This document shows positions 7,264 to 14,738 of a stretch of 14,738 bases of DNA, piece after piece. The notes below the pieces were generated by a model. That model was not told the origin of the DNA. It searched no databases and worked only from the letters and a program-made list of their open reading frames with translations. This DNA is from Planctomycetota bacterium. Its GTDB lineage: Bacteria > Planctomycetota > Phycisphaerae > WQYP01. The DNA is taken from assembly GCA_021852225.1 (NCBI GenBank), contig JAJZOA010000308.1, positions 1-14,738 of the forward strand. The letters run 5' to 3'. The translations under genes were made by a program, and so were the position numbers. Every line of letters starts with the position of its first letter. Within the stretch, counting starts at the first letter, position 1.

Positions 7264-8295
7264 TCAGGTTTTCGGGGACAATTCCATGTCCGGGTTGTAT
7301 AGTCCCTGTCGCGCACGGCCATTACAACTGGCGCGGTGAAGGAGCGCCTTTTGTGCGGCCATGACGTTTTCCGGCCGTCCCTTCCACAAGTCAAGAGCCG
7401 GTTGCTGAATGGCTCGCGAAAACGAAAATGTTAACGCCCAAGGCATGCGTCCTTTAAACTGGACGTTCATTGTGTTCAATCGTTCTGAAGCCAGCCGGGC
7501 GGATTGGCCGCCGGACAAAAAGGCCACTCCCGGCACCGCCGCTGGAACAGTGTGCAGCAGACACGTCACGGTCGCATTGGCCACTTCATCCACATGATTC
7601 TGTTCCGGGCAAACTGTGCCGGGTAACACCATGTTCGGCTTAAGAAGCAATCCTTGGAAATCGACCCGCTGCATATAAAGCTGATCAAAAAGCGAATGTT
7701 GTACCTTTTCAGTTATCACAAGGCATTGCTTTAACGTGTGGTTGCCCTCCATAAGAACCTCCGGTTCCACTATCGGAACCACTTCGGCCTCCTGGCACAA
7801 AGCGGCATATCGCGCCAGTGCATGCATGTTGGCATGAATACAGCAATCTGTGGGAAGACCGTCGCCAATGGCGATCACTGCCCGCCACTTGGCAAAAAGC
7901 AGTCCCGCCGCCCGATATCGACGCAGTCGCAAGCGCAGACCGTCCAGGCCTTCGGTCACTTTTTCGCCGGGAAATGCGGCCATATCCGTCGTACCCAGAT
8001 CGACCTTTATGCCCGGAATAATGTTTGCTGTTTGTAGAGCGTCAATAAATGAGTCGCCCTTCATTGTTTTCTGGCCAACGGTCTCGTCGAATAAAATGGC
8101 TCCGCTGATAAAATCTCCAAGATGCGGAGTGGTTACAATTAAATCCCGATATGCTTGCCGCGCCTCCGCCGTCTGTGGAATGCCGAGTGCTGCAAATCGC
8201 TTATTGCATGTGGGATTGCTTTCATCCATTGCCAGCAGACCCTTGCCCGGGGCGACCAATGCCTGCGCTGTGTGAATTAATTCTGTACTGTTCAT
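7264..8295 (-). CDS. Class I fructose-bisphosphate aldolase
   Basis: A 343-residue class I (Schiff-base) aldolase, which reversibly splits fructose 1,6-bisphosphate into dihydroxyacetone phosphate and glyceraldehyde 3-phosphate in the cytoplasm. By comparison with the animal enzymes the active site is complete: GKGLLAMDES (18-27) with Asp24, PGIKVD (94-99) with Lys97, AKWRAV (135-140) with Lys136, VEPEVL (176-181), LLLKPNMV (216-223) with the Schiff-base Lys219, SGGQSAR (261-267), and Arg294 in FSFSRAIQ. Length is close to the usual 340-365. The ATG is preceded by AAAGGAA (coding strand, at 8302-8308) with 6 nt spacing. It is the first gene of the minus-strand group and is divergent from the stress-protein gene. 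Its upstream region shares a -10 element and a palindrome with that of xfp, which suggests co-regulation with the phosphoketolase. Confidence 0.96.
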   Translation of the reverse strand: MNSTELIHTAQALVAPGKGLLAMDESNPTCNKRFAALGIPQTAEARQAYRDLIVTTPHLGDFISGAILFDETVGQKTMKGDSFIDALQTANIIPGIKVDLGTTDMAAFPGEKVTEGLDGLRLRLRRYRAAGLLFAKWRAVIAIGDGLPTDCCIHANMHALARYAALCQEAEVVPIVEPEVLMEGNHTLKQCLVITEKVQHSLFDQLYMQRVDFQGLLLKPNMVLPGTVCPEQNHVDEVANATVTCLLHTVPAAVPGVAFLSGGQSARLASERLNTMNVQFKGRMPWALTFSFSRAIQQPALDLWKGRPENVMAAQKALLHRASCNGRARQGLYNPDMELSPKT

Positions 8296-8382
8296 GTTGT
8301 ATTCCTTTCAGAAAATGTGAATAACATAGCCGCCTGCATGTTCGTCGTTCTACATTGGACAGGCTTATCAATCACTTGCTGA

Positions 8383-8412
8383 ATTATATCCGTCCGCTCG
8401 GGGGGATGGCTG
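8383..8412 (-). promoter_or_regulatory. Predicted aldolase promoter (good -10, poor -35)
   Basis: The minus strand reads CGGATATAAT, with the -10 TATAAT at 8383-8388. At 17-18 nt upstream the hexamers are AGCCAT and CAGCCA, so there is no real -35. The same 10-mer occurs at the xfp promoter. The leader to the aldolase ATG would be about 80 nt. A good -10 with a poor -35 fits a promoter that needs an activator. Confidence 0.45.
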
Positions 8413-8426
8413 CACATTGTGATTCC

Positions 8427-8439
8427 GTTGCCTGGCAAC
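8427..8439. promoter_or_regulatory. Palindrome GTTGCC-T-GGCAAC, putative operator
   Basis: A perfect inverted repeat with 6-nt arms and a single central base, in the 344-nt divergent region 8296-8639. Its core TTGCC-N-GGCAA recurs upstream of xfp at 14655-14665. Here the core ends 39 nt upstream of the aldolase -10, so it would be centred near -57. It is also about 200 nt upstream of the divergent stress-protein gene. The rest of the divergent region holds no gene that I can support; a weak GCGCA/TGCGC hairpin is near 8474-8489. Confidence 0.45.
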
Positions 8440-8639
8440 CGAAAAAGGAAGGGGGCCGTTGCCGCGGTCGCATTGCGCATCGCGGTGCGCCTCATTATGC
8501 GTCTGCCGGTGCGACCAATGCCGGATGCCCCGCATCATTCGCCGCAACGGTGGCTATACCCGGAAATGGAAAAAGCATTGCGGCGAGCCTACTATACATT
8601 GGGGCAAAGAGTGTATTCTCTTTTTTGTCAGGGGCGATT

Positions 8640-9179
8640 ATGACGATCGAAAACATTGTTGTTGCAACTTATGACACCCATGCAGGGGCTGAAGAGGCTG
8701 TCAAGGAACTTCAGAAAGCCGGCTTTGATATGAAAAAGCTTTCCATTCTGGGCAAAGGCATGGAAAACGAACAGCATGTCATGGGGTATTACAATGCGCC
8801 GGAAAGAGCGATTTTCTGGGGAAAAAATGGCGCCATCTGGGGCGGCCTGCTCGGTCTGCTGTTTGGTTCCGCCATGTTCATGGTGCCGGGTGTCGGACCG
8901 CTGTTTGTGCTTGGCCCGTTGGCTGGTTGGATATTTGGCGCAATTGAAGGAGCCGTGGTGGTGGGGGGACTTTCCGCCTTGGGCGCGGCTCTTTTCAGCA
9001 TCGGAATTCCCAAAAACAGCGCTCTGCAATATGAAAGCGATATAAAAATGAGCAAATTTTTGGTGCTCGCTCATGGCTCGGGTAGCGAAATTGACACGGC
9101 ACGTCAGATTTTAACCCGGACAGCCGCAAGAACAGATTCGCACGCGGTTGCCCCGGAACCAAGCTTATCTAAAGCCTGA
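8640..9179 (+). CDS. Glycine-rich membrane stress protein (DUF1269 / general stress protein-like)
   Basis: A 179-residue protein. The N-terminal part, IENIVVATYDTHAGAEEAV and on to about 40, has the alpha/beta form of general-stress (YflT/GsiB-like) and DUF1269 proteins. The middle (about 60-123) is a glycine-rich hydrophobic region, with GAIWGGLLGLLFGSAMF, GPLFVLGPLAGWIFGAIEGA and GGLSALGAALFSIGI, that probably inserts in or associates with the membrane. A soluble C-terminal part follows (KFLVLAHGSGSEIDTARQIL). The molecular role of these families is not established. The ATG at 8640 is chosen because AGGGG precedes it and the family-like sequence starts there; the frame is open upstream to 8355 but that part looks non-coding. 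The proton ATPase follows after 114 nt on the same strand, so a role at the membrane under pH or energy stress is inferred. Confidence 0.83.
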   Translation: MTIENIVVATYDTHAGAEEAVKELQKAGFDMKKLSILGKGMENEQHVMGYYNAPERAIFWGKNGAIWGGLLGLLFGSAMFMVPGVGPLFVLGPLAGWIFGAIEGAVVVGGLSALGAALFSIGIPKNSALQYESDIKMSKFLVLAHGSGSEIDTARQILTRTAARTDSHAVAPEPSLSKA

Positions 9180-9280
9180 GCAACGTTGAATGGACAACTT
9201 CGCAAGAATGGCCATCTCCGATTGTGCCATATTTCCGGCGAACCGGGTACACGCTATCATGGCGGTTGTTCACCTGTCAT

Positions 9281-9285
9281 GGGAG
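9281..9285 (+). promoter_or_regulatory. Ribosome binding site deciding the ATPase start
   Basis: GGGAG lies 8 nt before the ATG at 9294. The frame is open back to a TTG at 9186, but those 36 residues look unlike the family and no site precedes that TTG. Confidence 0.6.
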
Positions 9286-9293
9286 ATCATTCT

Positions 9294-11639
9294 ATGGCAC
9301 CGCATGCTTCCGCACTTAATACGGAAAGCATTCCAGCGATTGATGCCGCCAGCGGGCTTTCCACGCAGGAGGCCGCCGCACGGCTCAAAAAGTTCGGCCC
9401 CAATGCCATTCCTGAACAAAAGCCACATCCTGTTCGGGCCTTTTTGGCAAAGTTCTGGGCACCCGTGCCATGGATGCTCGAAGTCACTTTTATTCTGGAA
9501 CTGGCTCTGCACAAACCGGTGGAAGCTGTCATTATTGCATTGCTGCTTGTCGGTAATGCAATTCTGGGATTTGTCGAAGAAGGCAAAGCCCAGTCCGCCC
9601 TGGACATTCTCCGCCATCGTCTGGAAGTCAACGCCAGGGTCATGCGCGATGGCAAATGGCTTCCGGTGCCCGCACGCGATCTGGTTCCCGGTGATTGCAT
9701 GTACCTGCGCATGGGCGACATGGTGCCGGCGGACGCCCATCTTATTCATGGAAATATTCAAGTGGATCAGTCCGCTTTGACCGGCGAATCCGCCCCGGTT
9801 GAACTTGCCACAGGCGGTGATGTCCGTTCCGGATCAATCGTCAATCGCGGTGAGGCGGCGGCACAAGTCACGGCCACCGGCGCCAAAAGCAACTTTGGCA
9901 AAACCGCCGAACTTGTGCGCGGCGCAAAAACCGTGGGCCACATGGAACAGATTATATTTTCCATCGTCAAATATCTGCTGATCATGGATGTGACCCTGGT
10001 GGCTATTGTTCTTGTGTACGCCTTTATGATGGGGATTGCCTGGTCGGTTATTTTGCCCTTTGCCCTGATTCTGCTGGTGGCTTCTGTTCCTGTGGCGCTC
10101 CCCGTAACGTTTACCCTGGCGCAGGCTGCCGCATCATTGGATATGGCCAAACTGAATGTACTCGTTACGCGTCTGTCCGCTATTCAGGAACTTGCCGGCA
10201 TGCAGGAACTCTGCTGCGACAAAACCGGCACACTGACGCTCAACGAATTGGCCCTGGAAAAAATCCGACCCGTTAATGGTGCGTCCGAACCGGATGTTCT
10301 GGCATTTGCCGCACAAACCTGCGATGCCGGCACGCAGGACCCCATTGATCTGGCTATTCTGAAAACATATCAGCAGAACCCCGTTGAATCCTTTCACTGG
10401 AAACGGACCAGGTTAATCCCTTTTGATCCAGCCACCAAAAGAGCTGAAGCCGAACTGGAACTTGATGGTAAAAAGGCCCGTGCCATGAAAGGAGCGCCCA
10501 AGACGCTCGTCGCCTTGTGCAAAAATCCGGCTGACAGCCTCCAACTGGCTGACGCGCTTGCGGCTCAGGGCAATCGTGTGATGGCGGTGGCCGCTCAAAC
10601 GGATGGTGAATTAAAACTCATCGGACTGCTTTCGCTGCATGATCCACCGCGTCCGGAATCGCATGATACCATCGCAAAACTGCAGGCATTGGGCATTCGC
10701 GTGCGAATGGTAACAGGGGATGGTCAATCCACGGCGCAGGCGATTGCCGTGCAGCTTGGTATTGGAAACAAAGCCGCCGACCGTTCTGACATTGAAAAGG
10801 GCCTGATTGATGCCGATGTGTTTGCCGGCGTGTTTCCGGAAGACAAAATTGCGCTCGTTCGCCAGCTTCAAAAGCGTCATATCATCACGGGAATGACCGG
10901 GGATGGCGTGAATGATGCGCCGGCACTTAAACAGGCGGAAGTTGGCATTGCAGTATCCAACGCCACCGATGTCGCCCGTTCCGCGGCCAGCCTCGTGCTT
11001 ACCAAGCCGGGCATTTCGCATCTGACCGATGCCGTAGATATTGGCCGGAAAGTTTATCGCCGCATGCTTACCTACACCACCAATAAAGTTGCCAAAACCA
11101 TTCAGGTGGCTTTGTTTTTGAGCCTGGGCCTGCTGATCACCGGTTCTCTGGTCACCACGCCGCGGCTGGTGCTGTTGCTGCTGTTCGCCAGCGATTTCGT
11201 CACCATGTCCCTGGCCAGTGATCGTGTTACTTCTTCACCGCATCCGGACCGCTGGAATATTAAAATTCTGATGGGGTCATCCGCCGTTATTGCCATTGCC
11301 TGGCTTTTGTACTGCTTCGCTGTGTTCTACGCCGGGCGGCATTATCTTTCCTTGCCGGCGACACAAACTCTGGTCTTTCTGGCCCTGGTATTCAGTGGAC
11401 TGGCAACGGTGTATCTGGTGCGTGAAAGCGGTTCATTCTGGAAGTCCCGTCCGGGAACCTTTCTGCTCTGTGCCACCGTTGGAGATGTGGTCGTGGTATC
11501 CGCAATGGCGGTCTTTGGGCTTTTGATGACCCCGGTGCCCATTATGATGGTATTGGTTTTGTTAGCCGCCACCATTGTCATGATGTTCCTGCTGGACACC
11601 GTAAAAAAGCCGTTCATGCGTCGATTGGCTGGCGGTTGA
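9294..11639 (+). CDS. Plasma-membrane-type H+-translocating P-type ATPase (P3A)
   Basis: A 781-residue P-type ATPase of the proton-pump subfamily, using ATP to export protons across the inner membrane. Motifs in order: LTGES (162-166, actuator domain), PVALP (266-270, M4), DKTGTLT (309-315, phosphorylated Asp309), KGAP (399-402, nucleotide binding), MVTGDG (472-477) and TGDGVNDAP (535-543). Residues linked to proton transport in plant AHA2 are partly kept: Asp634 in FASDFVTMSLASDRV fits AHA2 Asp684, and Asn88 in VGNAILGFVEE fits Asn106. The place of AHA2 Arg655 appears to be Gln604, by eye. The C-terminal autoinhibitory domain of plant and fungal pumps is absent, as in other prokaryotic members. 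About ten membrane helices are visible. It follows the stress-protein gene on the same strand and meets the histidine-rich small gene tail to tail. Confidence 0.95.
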   Translation: MAPHASALNTESIPAIDAASGLSTQEAAARLKKFGPNAIPEQKPHPVRAFLAKFWAPVPWMLEVTFILELALHKPVEAVIIALLLVGNAILGFVEEGKAQSALDILRHRLEVNARVMRDGKWLPVPARDLVPGDCMYLRMGDMVPADAHLIHGNIQVDQSALTGESAPVELATGGDVRSGSIVNRGEAAAQVTATGAKSNFGKTAELVRGAKTVGHMEQIIFSIVKYLLIMDVTLVAIVLVYAFMMGIAWSVILPFALILLVASVPVALPVTFTLAQAAASLDMAKLNVLVTRLSAIQELAGMQELCCDKTGTLTLNELALEKIRPVNGASEPDVLAFAAQTCDAGTQDPIDLAILKTYQQNPVESFHWKRTRLIPFDPATKRAEAELELDGKKARAMKGAPKTLVALCKNPADSLQLADALAAQGNRVMAVAAQTDGELKLIGLLSLHDPPRPESHDTIAKLQALGIRVRMVTGDGQSTAQAIAVQLGIGNKAADRSDIEKGLIDADVFAGVFPEDKIALVRQLQKRHIITGMTGDGVNDAPALKQAEVGIAVSNATDVARSAASLVLTKPGISHLTDAVDIGRKVYRRMLTYTTNKVAKTIQVALFLSLGLLITGSLVTTPRLVLLLLFASDFVTMSLASDRVTSSPHPDRWNIKILMGSSAVIAIAWLLYCFAVFYAGRHYLSLPATQTLVFLALVFSGLATVYLVRESGSFWKSRPGTFLLCATVGDVVVVSAMAVFGLLMTPVPIMMVLVLLAATIVMMFLLDTVKKPFMRRLAGG

Positions 11640-11681
11640 GGCCTTATGGTGCCAAGGTGCGATGGGGGGCAGATTCCGCCA

Positions 11682-11915
11682 TTACCCGCCTGCGGCCGGC
11701 ACTGAAGGATGCACCGTCCCATTGGGGCGCAGCGCCTCGTTGCCTGACAGTAAATAAACCGCCATCGCCGCCAGCATCAGCAGCAGTGCGGTCCAGAACC
11801 GCCAGTCACGGTGCATCCGTTTCCAGTAGGGACCTGCGGATTCGCCCCCATGATGCTGGTGTTCCTTTTCATGCTCTTCTCTGGTGTGCTGATGATTATG
11901 TGAACGATTTGCCAT
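11682..11915 (-). CDS. Small histidine-rich single-pass membrane protein
   Basis: A 77-residue protein. Residues 6-22 contain seven histidines (SHNHQH, then EEHEKEHQHH), a likely metal- or proton-binding tail. Next come a basic aromatic stretch (YWKRMHRDWRFW, 30-41) and one membrane helix (about 42-57), then a short polar tail. Positive residues before the helix suggest that the histidine tail is cytoplasmic. AAAGG precedes the ATG by 7 nt. It lies 127 nt downstream of xfp on the same strand and its stop is 42 nt from the end of the ATPase gene. I recognise the type (small membrane proteins with a WRFW-helix pattern and a His-rich head) but not a named family or function. Metal handling, or acting as a small partner of the ATPase, are guesses. 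Confidence 0.72.
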   Translation of the reverse strand: MANRSHNHQHTREEHEKEHQHHGGESAGPYWKRMHRDWRFWTALLLMLAAMAVYLLSGNEALRPNGTVHPSVPAAGG

Positions 11916-12042
11916 AAAGCTGCCTTTGCATATATATCCTGTCCTCCATGATTTTCGCTTCGCGTCGTGGACATTTCCGTCTTATTCCTGTCGCACAGGT
12001 ATCGCATTCGGACTCGTTCAAATCGGAAAAAGCTGATTCGTT

Positions 12043-14406
12043 TTACGTTCCCCATTTCCAGTTGCGAATTTCCGGAAGGTCCTTTCCATGCTGATTGATA
12101 TAGCGTTTGTGCTCAATCAGTTTATCCCGAACCATCTGTTTAAGATAAGCCGCCTTGGAGGCTAGTCCTGGCAGACGGTCCACCACGTCCTGCACCAGAT
12201 GAAAACGGTCCATGTCGTTAAGTACCGTCATGTCAAACGGTGTGGTGATCGTTCCCTTTTCCTTGTAGCCGCGAACATGAAGGTTCCGGTGATTGGCCCG
12301 GCGATAAGTCAGCCTGTGAATCAGCCACGGATAACCGTGAAAAGCGAAAATAACCGGCTTATCCGTTGTAAAAAGCGAATTAAAATCAGCATCTGACAGC
12401 CCATGCGGATGTTCACTGGCAGGCTGCAGCTTCATTAAATCCACAACATTGACCACGCGAATTTTCAGATCGGGCAATTCACGACGGAAAATCGAAACCG
12501 CAGCCAGTATTTCCAGCGTGGGCACATCGCCCGCACAGGCCATCACCACATCCGGCTCAACGCCATGATCGTTGCTGGCCCATTTCCAGATACCTATGCC
12601 TTCTTCACAGTGAACCGCCGCCGCGTCCATTGCCAGCCACTGAGGCGAAGGATGTTTCCCGGCCACTATGACATTGACATACTGTCGGCTGCGCAGGCAA
12701 TGATCCATGACGGACAAAAGACAGTTGGCGTCCGGCGGCAGATACACCCGCACAACATCCGACTTTTTGTTCACGACCACATCCAGAAAGCCGGGGTCCT
12801 GATGCGTAAAGCCATTATGGTCCTGACGCCAGACATGGGACGAAAGCAAATAATTCAATGAGGAAATATCCGCACGCCAGGGAAGATCGCGCGTAACCTC
12901 CAGCCATTTGGCGTGCTGATTAAACATAGAATCAACAATATGTATGAATGCTTCGTAACAGTTAAATACGCCGTGGCGGCCCGTCAGCAGATATCCTTCC
13001 AGCCAGCCTTCACACTGGTGCTCGCTGAGCATGGAGTCCAGTACTCCGCCGACTTCCGCAAGAAATTCGTCGTTGGGCACAGTGCGTGCTTCCCATTGGC
13101 GATTGGTCTGGTCAAATATAGCGCCCAATCCGTTGGAAAGCGTTTCGTCCGGGCCAAATACGCGGAAATTTCGCGGAGCGGAATTCAGTCTGGCTATGTC
13201 GCGCAGGAACGGAGCAAGTACGCGCGTATCACCGATGCCCGTGATGCCCGGCGTCGGAACAGCAACGGCATAATTCCGAAAATCCGGCATCCGCAGGTTC
13301 CGCAGCAAAACTCCGCCATTGGCATGAGGATTCGCGCCCATACGCCGTCGGCCCTTGGGAGCCAGCGCGGCTATGTCTGATTTCAGACGGCCTTTGTCGT
13401 CAAACAATTCTTCCGGATGGTAACTTTTCATCCATTTTTCCAGCATTTTAAGATGACTGGAATTTGTGGCCGGATCTGACAGCGGCACCTGGTGGGCGCG
13501 GAATGATCCTTCCACGGGCAGGCCATCAATTATTTTTGGACCGGTCCAGCCTTTGGGCGATCGCAGCACAATCATGGGCCAGCGCGGGCGCATGGTATTG
13601 CCTTGTGTGCGCGCTTCCTGCTGAATTTGCCGGATGCGTTCCACTGCCGAATTCAAAGCCGCCGCCATGGCCTGGTGCATCAGGTCCGGTTCGTGGCCTT
13701 CAACAAAACTCGGTGCCCAGCCATAACCGCGCAGCAATTGTTCCAGTTCTTCGGGTTCTATGCGTGCCAGAATAGTTGGATTGCTGATCTTGTAGCCATT
13801 CAGGTGCAAAATTGGCAGCACCGCTCCATCCGTTTTGGCATTAAGAAACTTATTCGAATGCCAGCTCGTGGCCAGAGGGCCGGTTTCCGCTTCTCCATCA
13901 CCCACCACACAGGCGGCGATCAGGTCAGGATTATCAAAAACCGCGCCAAACGCGTGGCTTATTGAATAGCCAAGTTCGCCACCTTCATGAATTGATCCCG
14001 GCGTTTCCGGGGCAGCATGGCTCGGAATTCCGCCGGGAAATGAAAATTGCTTGAAAAGCTTCTTCAGGCCTGCCTCATCCTGGCTGACATTGGGATATAT
14101 TTCGCTGTAAGTACCCTCCAGATAGACATTGCCAACCACCGCCGGTCCACCATGCCCCGGTCCGGATAGATAAATCATGTTCAGATCATATTTGTTGATT
14201 ACGCGGTTCAGATGCGCGTAAATAAAATTTTGTCCCGGCGTGGTTCCCCAATGTCCGAGTAACATTGGTTTGATATGCTCAATCTTTAATGGCTCTTTAA
14301 GCAGCGGATTATCATATAGATAAATCTGCCCGACGGACAGATAATTTGCCGCACGCCAGTAAGCATCCATTTGACGTAATTCTTCTGGTGAAAGTGGATT
14401 GTTCAT
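12043..14406 (-). CDS. xfp: Phosphoketolase (xylulose-5-P/fructose-6-P)
   Basis: A full-length 787-residue thiamine-diphosphate enzyme. It splits xylulose 5-phosphate or fructose 6-phosphate with phosphate to acetyl phosphate plus glyceraldehyde 3-phosphate or erythrose 4-phosphate, in the cytoplasm. Family signatures: GHWGTTPG (51-58), SGPGHGGPA (81-89), GDGEAETGP (169-177), [10 protein letters not shown] (202-211), then [16 protein letters not shown] and [11 protein letters not shown] in the central domain, with a complete C-terminal domain ending NWKWGT. Dual or single substrate use cannot be told from motifs. The start ATG has GGGGA about 10 nt upstream, a weak site. Acetyl phosphate could yield ATP by acetate kinase, but no such gene is in the window. 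The gene has its own strong predicted promoter and a leader of about 195 nt, and shares promoter elements with the aldolase gene. Confidence 0.97.
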   Translation of the reverse strand: MNNPLSPEELRQMDAYWRAANYLSVGQIYLYDNPLLKEPLKIEHIKPMLLGHWGTTPGQNFIYAHLNRVINKYDLNMIYLSGPGHGGPAVVGNVYLEGTYSEIYPNVSQDEAGLKKLFKQFSFPGGIPSHAAPETPGSIHEGGELGYSISHAFGAVFDNPDLIAACVVGDGEAETGPLATSWHSNKFLNAKTDGAVLPILHLNGYKISNPTILARIEPEELEQLLRGYGWAPSFVEGHEPDLMHQAMAAALNSAVERIRQIQQEARTQGNTMRPRWPMIVLRSPKGWTGPKIIDGLPVEGSFRAHQVPLSDPATNSSHLKMLEKWMKSYHPEELFDDKGRLKSDIAALAPKGRRRMGANPHANGGVLLRNLRMPDFRNYAVAVPTPGITGIGDTRVLAPFLRDIARLNSAPRNFRVFGPDETLSNGLGAIFDQTNRQWEARTVPNDEFLAEVGGVLDSMLSEHQCEGWLEGYLLTGRHGVFNCYEAFIHIVDSMFNQHAKWLEVTRDLPWRADISSLNYLLSSHVWRQDHNGFTHQDPGFLDVVVNKKSDVVRVYLPPDANCLLSVMDHCLRSRQYVNVIVAGKHPSPQWLAMDAAAVHCEEGIGIWKWASNDHGVEPDVVMACAGDVPTLEILAAVSIFRRELPDLKIRVVNVVDLMKLQPASEHPHGLSDADFNSLFTTDKPVIFAFHGYPWLIHRLTYRRANHRNLHVRGYKEKGTITTPFDMTVLNDMDRFHLVQDVVDRLPGLASKAAYLKQMVRDKLIEHKRYINQHGKDLPEIRNWKWGT

Positions 14407-14565
14407 AAATTATTATTCCCCGAAAAAAACGACACATCACACTAGCCGTCGGTAGGCAAAGCTGCTTAAACCGTGCGCTGTTCTGCCGACAGATCAATCT
14501 TGCGGATCAAGCGCCCCTGTTCCCTGTCAATAAGCCCAGGTGCGCACGCCTTGGCAGTTTCTAAA

Positions 14566-14580
14566 CCAAAACGTTTCCAA
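14566..14580. promoter_or_regulatory. LacI-type operator-like palindrome in the xfp leader
   Basis: On the + strand this reads CCAAAACGTTTCCAA, a partial palindrome around a central AAACGTTT, the form typical of LacI/GalR-family sites. It lies about 20-35 nt downstream of the predicted xfp transcription start, a good place for repression. No regulator gene is in the window. Confidence 0.3.
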
Positions 14581-14607
14581 AATCTCAGCCTTGCCCCATT
14601 TAGACTC

Positions 14608-14637
14608 ATTATATCCGGCGCCATGCAGGTCAGTCAA
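14608..14637 (-). promoter_or_regulatory. Predicted strong sigma70-type xfp promoter
   Basis: The minus strand has TTGACT (14632-14637), an 18-nt spacer and a perfect TATAAT (14608-14613). Transcription should start near 14601, leaving about 195 nt before the xfp ATG. The region 14407-14738 contains no gene that I can support. Confidence 0.65.
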
Positions 14638-14654
14638 AATCGATATCAAGCTGT

Positions 14655-14665
14655 TTGCCAGGCAA
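14655..14665. promoter_or_regulatory. Palindrome TTGCC-A-GGCAA upstream of xfp
   Basis: The same core as at 8428-8438; 13 nt are identical when read on opposite strands. Its near edge is 41 nt upstream of the xfp -10, so it would be centred near -59. This is the matching partner of the site upstream of the aldolase gene. Confidence 0.45.
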
Positions 14666-14738
14666 CGCAAAAATGCGGCTAGGTGGCATTTTGAGTATCC
14701 ATAGGTTTTCACTTAATCATCCGATCAGGCCAATCACG

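Noticed and set aside
8355..8639. Upstream extension of the stress-protein frame by 95 residues
   Set aside because: The open frame runs through the divergent regulatory region and has no family-like sequence before the ATG at 8640.
9186..9293. TTG start extending the H+-ATPase by 36 residues
   Set aside because: No ribosome site precedes it, and the extra residues are unlike the family; the ATG at 9294 has GGGAG upstream.
11736..11750. CGTTGCCTGACAG, similar to the aldolase/xfp palindrome
   Set aside because: Only one half-site is good, and it lies inside the coding region of the His-rich small protein, far from a promoter.
11777..12055. 92-codon minus-strand ORF between xfp and the His-rich protein
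   Set aside because: It overlaps the end of xfp and the better supported small gene, and shows no recognisable features.
1..14738. CRISPR arrays, tRNA or rRNA genes, insertion sequences, attachment sites
   Set aside because: I saw no regularly spaced repeats, cloverleaf or rRNA-like sequence, transposase or integrase frame, or flanking inverted repeats.

Overview
The window looks like chromosomal DNA of a Planctomycetota bacterium, possibly close to Phycisphaerae. The best clue is the prepilin-like gene at 207-1088: its AFTLVELLVVI leader and late FFDGHA motif are typical of the greatly expanded prepilin-like families of that phylum. A degenerate MnmE-like GTPase and a class I aldolase are compatible with this. 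The assignment is inference from protein style and moderate GC; there is no rRNA or tRNA in the window.

Left part (about 1-4405, + strand) is a secreted carbohydrate-utilisation block: a prepilin-like pseudopilin (207-1088), a large secreted protein of probable alpha/alpha-toroid glycosidase type (1192-2946) and a Tat-exported GH130 beta-mannoside phosphorylase/hydrolase (3102-4229). A 39-codon ORF overlaps the GH130 stop and is followed by a hairpin terminator (4377-4405). Just beyond is an isolated start of what looks like a second prepilin gene, stopping after residue 15 (4459-4506).

Middle part (4700-8295, - strand) reads, in transcription order, class I fructose-bisphosphate aldolase, a NIF3-family protein and an MnmE-like GTPase. 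The nif3 reading frame is interrupted at its N-terminus by a run of nine G (nine C in the coding strand). The GTPase lacks the C-terminal cysteine motif and part of the N-terminal domain of true MnmE.

Right part (8640-14738) holds a + strand pair, a glycine-rich membrane stress protein and a P-type H+-ATPase. Convergent to it on the - strand are phosphoketolase (xfp) and a small histidine-rich single-pass membrane protein. Aldolase, phosphoketolase, proton pump and stress protein together suggest a module for energy or acid/low-oxygen stress: sugar phosphates are cleaved to acetyl phosphate while the pump manages the proton gradient.

The most notable non-coding signal is a shared promoter layout. 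The upstream regions of the aldolase and xfp genes, 6 kb apart, each carry the 10-mer CGGATATAAT and, 39 and 41 nt upstream of that -10 hexamer, the palindrome TTGCC-N-GGCAA. This suggests one regulator for both genes.
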